Shown here one piece after another: positions 25,950-33,929 of a DNA stretch of 57,606 nucleotides; position 1 is the stretch's first letter, and each line of letters starts with the position of its first letter. Position numbers and translations under genes: made by a program. The DNA lies in NCBI GenBank assembly GCA_052035915.1, contig JBPOHE010000057.1, forward strand, positions 1 through 57,606, given 5' to 3'. The notes under the pieces were generated by a model. The model searched no databases, was not told where the DNA came from, and worked only from the letters and a program-made list of their open reading frames with translations. The stretch comes from JBPOHE01 sp052035915 (lineage in GTDB: Bacteria > Pseudomonadota > Gammaproteobacteria > Chromatiales > Chromatiaceae).

Positions 25950-26180
25950 ATGGCGCAATTTGATCAAGAACTGGATGCGAGCGGTCTCAACTGCCCTCTG
26001 CCGATTCTGCGGGCGAAGAAGGCCCTCACCGGGATGCAGTCAGGCAAGATCCTTCACATCATTGCTACGGATCCCGGTTCGGTAAAGGATTTCGAGGCCT
26101 TTGCCAAGCAGACCGGCAATGCCTTGATCGAGTCCAGGGAGGAAGGGGGAAAATTCCATTTTCTTATCCAGAAGGCTTAG
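25950..26180 (+). CDS. tusA: TusA sulfur-carrier protein
   Basis: 76 residues. The N-terminal DASGLNCPLPILRAKKAL contains the CPxP motif with sulfur-carrying Cys15, followed by the IF3-C-like fold (GKILHIIATDPGSVKDFEAFAKQTGN). In sulfur oxidisers TusA passes sulfane sulfur between rhodanese, DsrE2/DsrEFH and DsrC on the way to oxidation by reverse Dsr. It lies between rhd and dsrE2, the classical order. Confidence 0.95.
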   Translation: MAQFDQELDASGLNCPLPILRAKKALTGMQSGKILHIIATDPGSVKDFEAFAKQTGNALIESREEGGKFHFLIQKA

Positions 26181-26183
26181 GGA

Positions 26184-26202
26184 TAAGGCCGCATCGGCCT
26201 TA
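26184..26202 (+). promoter_or_regulatory. intercistronic hairpin tusA/dsrE2
   Basis: A perfect 8-bp stem TAAGGCCG/CGGCCTTA with a CAT loop starts 3 bp after the tusA stop and lies 29 bp before dsrE2. There is no T run. It could protect upstream mRNA ends or attenuate dsrE2. Confidence 0.5.
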
Positions 26203-26231
26203 CCCAATAATCCAGCGGGAGATCATGACAG

Positions 26232-26714
26232 ATGTCGGACGTGAAAAAGTTAGCGATCATCGCCACCAAGGGCTCCCTCGATTGGGCCTATCCCCCCTTT
26301 ATTCTGGCTTCGACCGCGGCGGCTCTGGGCTATGAGACCCAGATATTCTTTACCTTTTATGGTTTGCAGTTACTGAAGAAGAAGCTGTCTCTTGAGGTAA
26401 CGCCCCTGGGAAATCCGGGCATGCCGATGCCCATGGGCATGGACAAATGGTTCCCCGTCGTCCTCACCGCCCTGCCCGGCATGCAGAGCATGATGACCAT
26501 GATGATGAAGAAGAAGATGCGGGACAAAGGCGTGGCCAGCATCGAAGAGCTGCGGGATCTTTGCCGCGAGGCCGAGGTCAAGCTCATCGCCTGTCAGATG
26601 ACGGTGGATCTGTTCGATCTCAATCCCGCCGAGTTCATCGATGGGGTCGAATATGCCGGTGCCGCGGCTTTCTTCGAGTTTGCCGGGGAAAGCGATATCT
26701 GCCTCTATATTTGA
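26232..26714 (+). CDS. dsrE2: DsrE2-type membrane-associated sulfur-transfer protein
   Basis: 160 residues of the DsrE2 (DUF1641-neighbour, DsrE/F-like) family: KLAIIATKGSLDWAYPPFILAS, the TFYGLQLLKKK strand, a Met-rich segment GMPMPMGMDKWF...MQSMMTMMMKKKM, and the C-terminal CQMTVDLFDL with Cys121; Cys111 is a second candidate. The hydrophobic N-terminal part explains membrane association of the family. It acts with TusA and rhodanese in cytoplasmic sulfane-sulfur transfer. It is the last gene of the cluster, followed by a hairpin terminator. Confidence 0.9.
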   Translation: MSDVKKLAIIATKGSLDWAYPPFILASTAAALGYETQIFFTFYGLQLLKKKLSLEVTPLGNPGMPMPMGMDKWFPVVLTALPGMQSMMTMMMKKKMRDKGVASIEELRDLCREAEVKLIACQMTVDLFDLNPAEFIDGVEYAGAAAFFEFAGESDICLYI

Positions 26715-26750
26715 TGTCTCGCCATTCGGCGGGATATTCGTCTGAAAACC

Positions 26751-26776
26751 AGAACGCCGCCGAAAGGCGGCGTTCT
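26751..26776 (+). terminator. terminator hairpin after dsrE2
   Basis: An 11-bp stem AGAACGCCGCC/GGCGGCGTTCT closed by a GAAA tetraloop. The tail is TGTTCC, only weakly T-rich. Confidence 0.7.
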
Positions 26777-26892
26777 GTTCCACCAGGTGGCTTCCAAACA
26801 CCGCGCGCGACCTTCATCCATTCGACAGCGAAACAGAACCCGGCTGTCGTTCCGACAACGACTTCAGCCGTCGATTAAGCGCGGTTGGAACT

Positions 26893-27245
26893 CTAGCCTG
26901 GCGAGTTGGCCGGCGACGGTTCCGCTGCTTCGGCCAGGAGGCCATGGCGCCTCAAGGTCGGGAGCAGATCATCCACCACTCGCCCCAGGCGTTCCCTCAA
27001 GCGATTGATCTGGAGCTGACGCCAGGCGATCTCCCTGGGTGGCTCGAGCGCGCCCTGCTCCAGATCCTGGATCAAGGCCTCGATGACCTCTTGTCGCCCC
27101 CGCTGGCCGTCGAGATGTCTCAGGCAGGCGGCGGAGAGACTTCGAGTTCCATGACGCGGTGATGAATGGTAGTCACTTAGGTGCTTCCAGTGGCGAGCTG
27201 AGTCAAGACCCAGGGGTGATCGGCAATACTCTGCCCGTAGCGGTG
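26893..27245 (-). pseudogene. duplicated 3' fragment of the 40.6-kb methyltransferase gene
   Basis: The minus strand encodes LSAACLRHLDGQRGRQEVIE through EIAWRQLQINRLRERLGRVV and RHGLL, the C-terminus of the protein at 40589-42151. Bases 26954-27143 match 40623-40812 with four substitutions, in the same orientation. Identity then falls and a 1-bp deletion (GAGAGACTTCGAG against GAGAGGCTGTCGAG) breaks the frame. The remainder of the ~520-codon gene is absent. It marks the left edge of a ~13.7 kb segment whose right edge is the intact gene. Confidence 0.85.
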
Positions 27246-27523
27246 CGTTTGTCATGGGTGTGACAGAGTGTCCTCCTGCATCATCTCTGTCGGCAACATA
27301 ATCTTTCATGTATTCAAGTATTTAACAAAAAACACCGGGTTGGCGACGGAGCATGGTCTGCGTTGGCGCACACCTGGTTTTCTTCTGCTGCCTATAAAAC
27401 TGCATCTTAACTCCATAAAAACTAAAGAGATATTTTTTTCATAAAATTTGTCCATTTCTTGCTTCCGCACTATGGGGTCGGATGGCTTTCCATCGACGAT
27501 CTGGTGGCGTGAGTGAAGGAAGA
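27246..27523. other. AT-rich regulatory stretch upstream of pit
   Basis: About 280 bp, with 27300-27470 markedly poorer in GC than its surroundings (runs such as ATATTTTTTTCATAAAATTT). It probably holds the pit promoter. TATAAA occurs near 27395, but no convincing -35 partner or Pho box was found. Confidence 0.45.
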
Positions 27524-27526
27524 ATG

Positions 27527-27820
27527 ATGAGTTCGTTATGGGCCTTTGGGTACCAGCCTCTTGATCAGTCCTCGCTTGTAACCGCCGATGGCCGTTCCTC
27601 TGATCCTGTCAATGGTGCGGTGTGTCGACTGCTGTCCGACGGGGCACAGGGCACTTGGTCGACAAGTACTGAGGTATTAGGCATGGATGTTCAGGCTTAT
27701 GAAGTTGAGATCCAGCGCGTGTTTATACAAGCGAAAGGGCGCTGTCGCCCGAGCGGACGCGGGATCGAAAATAGAATCAAGGTAAAACCAGAAGCAAAAG
27801 CACAATGGATACTCTACTGA
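27527..27820 (+). CDS. possible small ORF upstream of and overlapping pit
   Basis: An ATG at 27527, after GAAGGAAG, opens 97 codons (MSSLWAFGYQPLDQSSLVTA...) that end 16 bp inside pit. Codon use is less biased than in neighbours and no family is recognised. It could be a translated leader coupled to pit or a chance ORF. A further in-frame ATG at 27482 has no ribosome site. Confidence 0.25.
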   Translation: MSSLWAFGYQPLDQSSLVTADGRSSDPVNGAVCRLLSDGAQGTWSTSTEVLGMDVQAYEVEIQRVFIQAKGRCRPSGRGIENRIKVKPEAKAQWILY

Positions 27821-28848
27821 TACTTACGATAACAACCATCACGATCATCTTGATCTTCGACTATACGAATGGGTTCCATGATGCCTCCAACATCATCGCC
27901 CCCATGATCGCCTCCCGCGCCATGACCCCCGTGCAAGCGGTGGTCATCGTCGCGGTCTTCGAGTTTCTTGGTCCCTTGCTTGGCGGCACCGCTGTGGCCA
28001 ACACCATCGGGAAATTCGTGACGCTCAAAGATCTCTCCGAGGCACTGTCGATCTCCGTGGTGTTATGCGGGATCGTCGGGGCGATCTTCTGGAACCTCTT
28101 GACCTGGTGGTACGGCATCCCCTCCTCGTCCTCACACGCCCTGGTCGGTGGGCTGGCGGGCGCCGTGATCACCGCGGCCGGTTCCGCCGCCGTGGTCTGG
28201 GGATTCCAGGACCTGGTCACCGCCGGCAAGATGACCGGCGTCATGAAGGTGGTGCTGTCCCTGATCGTCTCGCCGATTCTGGGATTCTGGGTCGGGTTCC
28301 TCATCATGCGCCTCTTGAGTCTGACGCTCTCCCGCGCCAAACCCTCCGCCAACAAACCCTTGCGCCGGGTGCAGTTCATCACTGCGGCCGCCCTGGCCTT
28401 TTCTCACGGTGCCAACGACGCCCAGAAGAGCATGGGCATCATCACCCTGGTGCTGGTGCTGGGCCATTTCCAAAAAGAGTTCGTGGTGCCCTTCTGGGTG
28501 ATGCTTGCCTGCGCCACCATCATTACCTTGGGGATTCTCTCGGGGGGCTGGCGCATCGTGCGCACGGTGGGCTTCGCCATCTTCAAGATCCGGCCCGTCC
28601 ACGCCTTCGCCGCCCAACTGACCGCCGCCACCCTGATCTTCGGCGCCTCGGCGCTGGGCGCGCCGGTCTCCACCACCCACGTGGTCGGCTCTTCGATCAC
28701 GGGTATCGGCGCCTCGGAGCGCCCCAAGGCGGTGCGTTGGTCCAAGGCGCGTGACATCGTCGCCACCTGGTTTATCACCATCCCGGGCTCGGGAGTCGTG
28801 GCCGCCTTGACCTATTACGTCATCCATTTCTTGACGGGGGTTCGCTAG
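27805..28848 (+). CDS. Pit-type inorganic phosphate transporter
   Basis: 347 residues of the PHO4/PiT family. The duplicated signature is present: FDYTNGFHDASNIIAPMIASRAMTP in the N-terminal half and ALAFSHGANDAQKSMGIITL in the C-terminal half. About ten membrane segments are seen, and it ends APVSTTHVVGSSITGIGA and a last helix. It imports phosphate (or metal phosphate) driven by the cation gradient. GAAGCAAAAGCACA precedes the ATG, so the ribosome site is weak. The following DUF47 gene is its usual partner. Confidence 0.92.
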   Translation: MDTLLILTITTITIILIFDYTNGFHDASNIIAPMIASRAMTPVQAVVIVAVFEFLGPLLGGTAVANTIGKFVTLKDLSEALSISVVLCGIVGAIFWNLLTWWYGIPSSSSHALVGGLAGAVITAAGSAAVVWGFQDLVTAGKMTGVMKVVLSLIVSPILGFWVGFLIMRLLSLTLSRAKPSANKPLRRVQFITAAALAFSHGANDAQKSMGIITLVLVLGHFQKEFVVPFWVMLACATIITLGILSGGWRIVRTVGFAIFKIRPVHAFAAQLTAATLIFGASALGAPVSTTHVVGSSITGIGASERPKAVRWSKARDIVATWFITIPGSGVVAALTYYVIHFLTGVR

Positions 28849-28941
28849 CGAGCAGTAGGCCATCCTTCGGCAGATGCGCCCGCCGGCGCCCTTTGACAAG
28901 TACCTTGTAACTTAACGTTTTTCAGCATTGAGGATACAGCA

Positions 28942-29640
28942 ATGAGTGGTAGTTCGAATTCGGCCGTTGGTAAGTTGATGGATCGCGTCTTCCCCATCAT
29001 GCCCGACTTCTATCGTATGATGAATGAACAAGCCGATGTGGCCGTGCAGGCGACCACGGTGTTCGTTGAGTTCATGGAGAGCGGCAGCGAGGACAAGTTG
29101 AACGAGATTCGCCGGTTGGAACAGGTGGCCGACGAACTCAAGGCCCGCAACATCGACGCCCTGTTCCGGGCCTTCTCGACCCCCATGGACCGGGAGGATA
29201 TCCTGCGGGCGATCCGCACCCTGGACTATGTGATCAACTACACCAAGATCACCGCCCGCGAGATGGGCGCCTTGGAATTTGGTTCGGACAAGTACATCCT
29301 GGAGATGGCCGTGCTCTTGAAGGAAGGGGTGGAGGCGCTGCAGCGGGGTTACCACAAGCTGGCGAGCAGTCCGGCCCAAGCCGATGAAGACGCCAACTTG
29401 GCCCGTAACGCCGAACGCAAGATGGAGCAGACCTGGCGCCGGGCGCTGGTGCAACTCTACGACCGGGAGACCCACATGAAGATGTTGATGGAGAAAGGCA
29501 CCAACACCCCGGCGGATGCCATGAATCTTACCCTCGACATCTTCCGCACCCGGGAGATCTATCGGAACATGTACGAGGCGGCGGGCCAGTTGTTCGCGGC
29601 GGGCGAGGTTCTGCACGATATCGTCGTGAAGATCGCCTAG
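28942..29640 (+). CDS. DUF47 (PhoU-like) family protein
   Basis: 232 residues, all helical. The PhoU-like four-helix repeat carries E/D-rich motifs (EFMESGSEDKLNEIRRLEQVADELKARNIDALF; TPMDREDILRAIRTLDYVIN). DUF47 proteins are encoded after pit genes in many bacteria and are thought to gate or regulate the transporter. It lies 93 bp after pit and is followed by a terminator. A second, unrelated-looking DUF47 gene at 39 kb is decayed. Confidence 0.9.
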   Translation: MSGSSNSAVGKLMDRVFPIMPDFYRMMNEQADVAVQATTVFVEFMESGSEDKLNEIRRLEQVADELKARNIDALFRAFSTPMDREDILRAIRTLDYVINYTKITAREMGALEFGSDKYILEMAVLLKEGVEALQRGYHKLASSPAQADEDANLARNAERKMEQTWRRALVQLYDRETHMKMLMEKGTNTPADAMNLTLDIFRTREIYRNMYEAAGQLFAAGEVLHDIVVKIA

Positions 29641-29658
29641 AACCCCCTCTCGGAACAG

Positions 29659-29701
29659 AAGCGCCAGCCCTGTAATAAGGAAGAGGAGCTGGCGCTTTTT
29701 C
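29659..29701 (+). terminator. rho-independent terminator of pit-DUF47
   Basis: A 10-bp stem AAGCGCCAGC (29659-29668) with GCTGGCGCTT (29688-29697), a 19-nt loop, then continuing T residues. Confidence 0.8.
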
Positions 29702-29972
29702 ACCTGGGGCCACCGAGCGCTCCCTCGCTCGTATAACCCGCTTCTCCGATTTCCCCTCAACTCCATTCTGCGTTCGGGGCTCAAACGGCGCCGGGGATGT
29801 CGTCCGAGAGGCGCCATAGCCAAGCCTTCCCTATAAGCCTCTTTGCGCAGTGAGTGGTCCTGCTCGGTGAAGGGTTCGGCTGACAGCCTTTGTCGATAGG
29901 TCTTATTGGTATCTGTCGATACCCGCCTCATCCCGGTTTCCGTTGCGGTTGATTTTGCACTGACTACCACTG

Positions 29973-30448
29973 AGAAGCTGTTTGGCAATCCTCGCTTCGA
30001 CCACTCAGGGCACCCCGGCACGTCTCAGGAACGCCCGATGAGTATGAAAGTAGCCGGATCGCTTCGGCCACCACCAGCCAATGAGCCTCGACAGGCTTGG
30101 AGTAAGCCTTGCCAAACCGCTTCCGAGCCTCGGGGCCAAGGTCCATGCCTGCGGGTATTGTTCTCGTTAAAAGAACACTCTGTTCTTGATGTCTTTCTTT
30201 GTTCCCAATAAGAGAACAACATCGGGCCTTTCCGGTCGATGCCCGGGGCCTTCAAGCGTTCAGCCAGGGAGGCGAGGAAGATCAGCCCGCAGATGGGAGC
30301 GGCGCCCTCGCCGCGATCAGCCAGGAATCGGCCCGAGGGCGGGCCTCCCACAGGCGGGCTTTCCACCCAGGGAAACCCGGATCTCTCCGGCGATGATCAA
30401 GCTCCTAGCCAACCGACGGATCGAGGCGAGGGGTTCCAAACAGCTTCT
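29973..30448. mobile_element. composite GTTCTC element, copy E, with terminal inverted repeats
   Basis: The ends AGAAGCTGTTTGGCAATCCT (29973 on) and the complement at 30427-30448 are inverted copies of the termini seen at 4.6 and 54.5 kb. The unit is 476 bp instead of ~182, because ~110 bp on the left and ~180 bp on the right are added around the GTTCTC core at 30160-30246. No transposase ORF fits inside. It ends 12 bp from the stop of the SulP gene. The ~270 bp before it (29702-29972) show no other feature. Confidence 0.7.
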
Positions 30449-30459
30449 TAGAGATGGTA

Positions 30460-32730
30460 TTAGCTTTGAAGCGCCGCCAACTCAGTTTCCGCATAGCGCA
30501 ACCGGTTGGCCAGAATCAGCGAAATAGCCTCAAGCAGGTTGATCACCAGACGCTTGTGATCTTCTATCAAGTGCTCAAGTTGGTCTCTGCGCAGCACGAA
30601 TACGTCGGTATCCATCACCGCAATGGCCTCATTGCCCCGCTCTTGCTGATCGAGATAGGACAGGGCGCCGAAGAAGTCACCGCGTCCGCAGGTCATCAAG
30701 TGGTATTCTGAGCCGTTGTCTCCCGCCGGCACCAGGATGCGGACCAACCCGCGTCTGATCAGGAACAACTCACCTCCAGAATCACCCAGGGCATAGACCT
30801 TTTCACTCGCTTTATAGGAGCGCTTTTCCAGAATGGCTTCCAGGGCCGAGAGGGTTTCGTCTTTCCGTTCCTTGAAAATCTCCATCTCCATCAACTCGAG
30901 CGGCGTTTCATCCACCGGCTCGGGCGTCGTTTTGCCCAATGTCCGGTCCTCGACCCACTCCAGGGCGTCGTCGATCTGAGGAAAAACCTTGACGTAGGGG
31001 GTGAAGGTGGTGAGTTCCATCTGGTCGAAGTATTCGACGACGTTGCAACCATTGGGCAGGCTCTGCGGTAGATTGCTGAAGATGAGATAGGCCTCGCGCT
31101 CCATCAGGGTATCCCGTATCTGGGTGAGCACATGGACGGCTGAAATATCGACCGCTTGCACCCACCTGAAATCGAGGATGACATAGGCCCTTCTACTCAA
31201 CTCGGGTTCAAGCGCGGTGTAGAGTTGGTCCTTGGTGCCGAAGAACAGACTGCCTTGCAGTTGCACAATGACGACGCTGTCGCCGCTCTTTTCGATGGCC
31301 TTCATTTCCGCCTGTGGGCGCCTCTTTTTCGAAAACGTGTCATGGCCATACCCCTTATGACGGATCACCGTGCTGCTGAGTTGCTCGCGAATAAACAGCA
31401 GCATGGCTAGCACGATGCCGATGCCGGAGGCGGCGATCAAGCTTATGGTAAGGGCGGTGGCCACCACGGTGGCGACGACGACAAAATCGAAGACTGTCCA
31501 CCGCGAGGTGAGGAGACGAAAACTGTGCAGGTCGATCATACGAATTCCGACGATGATCAGAATACCTGCCAGGGAGGCCACCGGAATCCAGGCAATCAGG
31601 GTGCCCAAGAGGATAAAGGCGATGAGTGCCAGCATCCCCTCGATGACCCCGGAGATCTTGGACTGACCGCCGCTCGAAAAATTGACCAGGGTGGCCCCCA
31701 TCTGCCCGGCCCCCGGCATCCCGCCGACACAGGCGGAAAGGATGTTGCCGAGCCCCTGCGCGGTTAACTCCCGGTTGGAATCATGCCGGCTACGGGTGAG
31801 GGCATCGAGGACAACACAGGTTTTCAGGGTATCGATGGAGAGCAGCACCGCCAGCGTCAGGGCTGTACCAAAGAGCCGTCCGATCTCCCCAAGTTTGAGT
31901 TCGCCAATATCCTGCCAGCGACCGACAACGGCTTGAACCAGTCCTCCGGTATCACCCCCCATGGGGCCGATCACCAATGGATTGCCGTCGACTACCAAAA
32001 GGCTTGTATTGGTCAAGGCCAGCCCGAAATAGGCGAGGACACCGGCCATCAGACCGAGGATGGCCGCCGGTACCACCCTGGTGAACTTGGGGGCGACCAG
32101 CATCACCACTGCTGTGGCGATACCTATCACTAGACCATGCCAGTTCCACAACTCCGGCGCAAATATGGCCTGCCACCAGTTGCCACCCGAGGGAACCCCA
32201 AGCAGCTTGGGTATCTGGCTGCCGATGATGATAAGGCCTACTCCGCTCAGATAGCCGCTGACCACCGGGTAAGGTATGAACTTGATAAAGGTGCCGATGC
32301 GGGCGTTGCCGAATAGCAACTGGATGATTCCGGCGAGCAGGCCGAGCATGGTCAGCATCAGGATGATGGAGGTGGAAGAAGTGCCTTGCTGAACCTGATG
32401 GATGGCGAAAGCCGAGAGGATGGCGGCGGCCGGGGCGCAGGGCGCGGTGATCAGACGGTTGGTGCCGCCAAAGGTGGAGGCAATCAGACCCAGGGCGGTA
32501 GTGCCGAGAATGCCGGCCAGCGCTCCGAGTCCAACATAGGTGGGGCCGACGGCCGCATAGATGGTGACGCCGAAGGCAATCGCCGACGGCAAGGCCACCA
32601 GCATAGCCGCCAGTCCGCCCCAAAAGTCCCCGGCCAGCGTGCCAGAGCTGAATCTCATTGTGCTCAGCATGTTCATGATGAACGCCGTAACAGGTAGAAG
32701 TTTTACGGTAGCAACTTTGTGATTTTCCAT
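30460..32730 (-). CDS. SulP-family anion transporter with STAS and cyclic-nucleotide-binding domains
   Basis: 756 residues from ATG 32730 (an upstream extension in the same frame lacks membrane character). The SulP membrane domain (GDFWGGLAAMLVALPSAIAFGV, PVVSGYLSGVGLIIIGSQ) occupies about 25-480. A STAS domain follows (VVIVQLQGSLFFGTKDQLY...ILDFRWVQAVDISAV, ~530-620), then a Crp-type domain (KVYALGDSGGELFLIRRG...GDFFGALSYLD, ~640-745). The family moves sulfate, bicarbonate or other anions; the C-terminal domain suggests ligand gating. It is downstream of a sigma54-like promoter and a small membrane protein gene. Confidence 0.88.
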   Translation of the reverse strand: MENHKVATVKLLPVTAFIMNMLSTMRFSSGTLAGDFWGGLAAMLVALPSAIAFGVTIYAAVGPTYVGLGALAGILGTTALGLIASTFGGTNRLITAPCAPAAAILSAFAIHQVQQGTSSTSIILMLTMLGLLAGIIQLLFGNARIGTFIKFIPYPVVSGYLSGVGLIIIGSQIPKLLGVPSGGNWWQAIFAPELWNWHGLVIGIATAVVMLVAPKFTRVVPAAILGLMAGVLAYFGLALTNTSLLVVDGNPLVIGPMGGDTGGLVQAVVGRWQDIGELKLGEIGRLFGTALTLAVLLSIDTLKTCVVLDALTRSRHDSNRELTAQGLGNILSACVGGMPGAGQMGATLVNFSSGGQSKISGVIEGMLALIAFILLGTLIAWIPVASLAGILIIVGIRMIDLHSFRLLTSRWTVFDFVVVATVVATALTISLIAASGIGIVLAMLLFIREQLSSTVIRHKGYGHDTFSKKRRPQAEMKAIEKSGDSVVIVQLQGSLFFGTKDQLYTALEPELSRRAYVILDFRWVQAVDISAVHVLTQIRDTLMEREAYLIFSNLPQSLPNGCNVVEYFDQMELTTFTPYVKVFPQIDDALEWVEDRTLGKTTPEPVDETPLELMEMEIFKERKDETLSALEAILEKRSYKASEKVYALGDSGGELFLIRRGLVRILVPAGDNGSEYHLMTCGRGDFFGALSYLDQQERGNEAIAVMDTDVFVLRRDQLEHLIEDHKRLVINLLEAISLILANRLRYAETELAALQS

Positions 32731-33005
32731 GGTCGTCGGTCTCTTGAATCTTCGGGTAAGAGGCGGACCGGTCAACGGACGCTTGGTGTTGTCCCGCTGG
32801 ATGATACCCAACCGATCACTTCCCCGAGCAGTTCGCAGAGGCCCGGGCGTCTGATCGGGGGAGGCCGGTCCGACAAGTGGTAATTCTTCCTCATGGCCGC
32901 GATCCCTGGATGCAATCGATGGCCATCGGGAAACGTCAAACATGGTCTGCGCCCTTTCCAGCATGGCGGAAAAAGTGCAGGGCTAGCGCACACAGGTAAA
33001 AAGCA

Positions 33006-33085
33006 AAGACGCCCGAGGCCCGAGTCTTGAATACAGGAAGGCTCTCTGAATGGGTTTACAATAACTGTTACCCCTCGGGCGTCTT
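33006..33085. promoter_or_regulatory. 13-bp inverted repeat in the SulP leader region
   Basis: AAGACGCCCGAGG (33006-33018) and CCTCGGGCGTCTT (33073-33085) are exact complements, 54 bp apart. The loop is relatively AT-rich (GGGTTTACAATAACTGTTAC). It lies within the 492-bp gap 32731-33222 between the small membrane protein and SulP. It could be an RNA structure, an operator pair or a remnant element. Nothing else was seen in that gap. Confidence 0.5.
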
Positions 33086-33222
33086 CTAAACGACCATCCC
33101 TGGCCAAGTTGATATCTCGGCTCCTAAGCGAGTATCAACCTCGAAATCAAGGGACCGCGCACTCGGACACAACACAACCCCCCCGACTTCTCTAATATGC
33201 GTTCATCCGCGTACGCGCCGAC

Positions 33223-33462
33223 TCAGCGAGCCGCTCTCTGATTTCCGAACAGGGCCGAGCCACTTAGATACCGGCGGACTTCGTATGTAAGACCGCGAAT
33301 GCCCAGCGCCGCTTTGATCAGACGCCAAACCAGGAACAGACTGATCAGCAGGCTGATGAAGGTACCCGCCAAGGCTGTGTTGAATTCCATCAGGGCAATG
33401 ACTACAAACATGAACAGACCAGCTGCCAACCAATACTTAAATGCATATAAGAAATAGCGCAT
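33223..33462 (-). CDS. small two-helix membrane protein, paralog 1
   Basis: 79 residues: MRYFLYAFKYWLAAGLFMFV..., a second helix TFISLLISLFLVWRLIKAA, and a basic C-terminal tail. The N-terminal pattern xxFxxAFKYWxxA is shared with the 75-residue protein at 39667-39894. No known family is recognised. The ribosome site GAGGAAAT precedes ATG 33462. A sigma54-like promoter lies ~280 bp upstream. Confidence 0.7.
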   Translation of the reverse strand: MRYFLYAFKYWLAAGLFMFVVIALMEFNTALAGTFISLLISLFLVWRLIKAALGIRGLTYEVRRYLSGSALFGNQRAAR

Positions 33463-33741
33463 GATTTATTTCCTCGGAAAAGAGCCCTCTGAAGCCATGG
33501 TCGCGCCCAGCTGACGAGGAGACCAACCCGGTGAACGGTGGCCATCCCAATCCATGTCCGCTACCACGCGGCCACTCCGAAGCTATCTAAAATCACCGTG
33601 CTGGAGACGTGTCTGCTACGGAAAGCCGTGAAGCTTTCGCGCCATCTCCGGCCAATGGTGGCGGCTACGCCGGCGATATCTTCGGACAACCTCTGCGTGA
33701 AACCCCCATGATCTAGAAAGCTTCACGCTTGGTTATAAACA

Positions 33742-33758
33742 CGCAGGATTCGGGCCAT
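33742..33758 (-). promoter_or_regulatory. sigma54-like promoter P1
   Basis: On the minus strand it reads TGGCCCG-AATC-CTGC, with GG and GC exactly 10 bp apart. It differs from the sigma54 consensus (TGGCACG-N4-TTGC) at one position in each element. The expected start near 33731 gives a ~270-nt leader for the small protein at 33462. The remaining sequence of the 33463-33929 gap shows no ORF or hairpin I can name. Confidence 0.45.
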
Positions 33759-33929
33759 CCCCTGGGAGAGAAACGAATCGCTTTGTTTATAATGACAAAA
33801 TGTCTAGTGTGGAGGTCGCTTCAGATTCCCCTGAGGTGTGCGGAAAATCGTAGCGGGGTGATAAATTTTCTGGTCAGGCGGCGCATGATAATGATTTTCT
33901 TGAATAAAGATCCGCCATGTGAGTTAGAC

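Noticed and set aside
26893..27309. A 138-residue independent gene on the minus strand
   Set aside because: Its C-terminal half copies the end of the methyltransferase at 40.6 kb, and its N-terminal half comes from a frameshifted continuation. It is a gene fragment.
32731..33222. sigma54 promoter directly upstream of SulP
   Set aside because: No GG-N10-GC pair with acceptable -24 and -12 sequences was found in this gap; near matches have 9-bp or 8-bp spacing.
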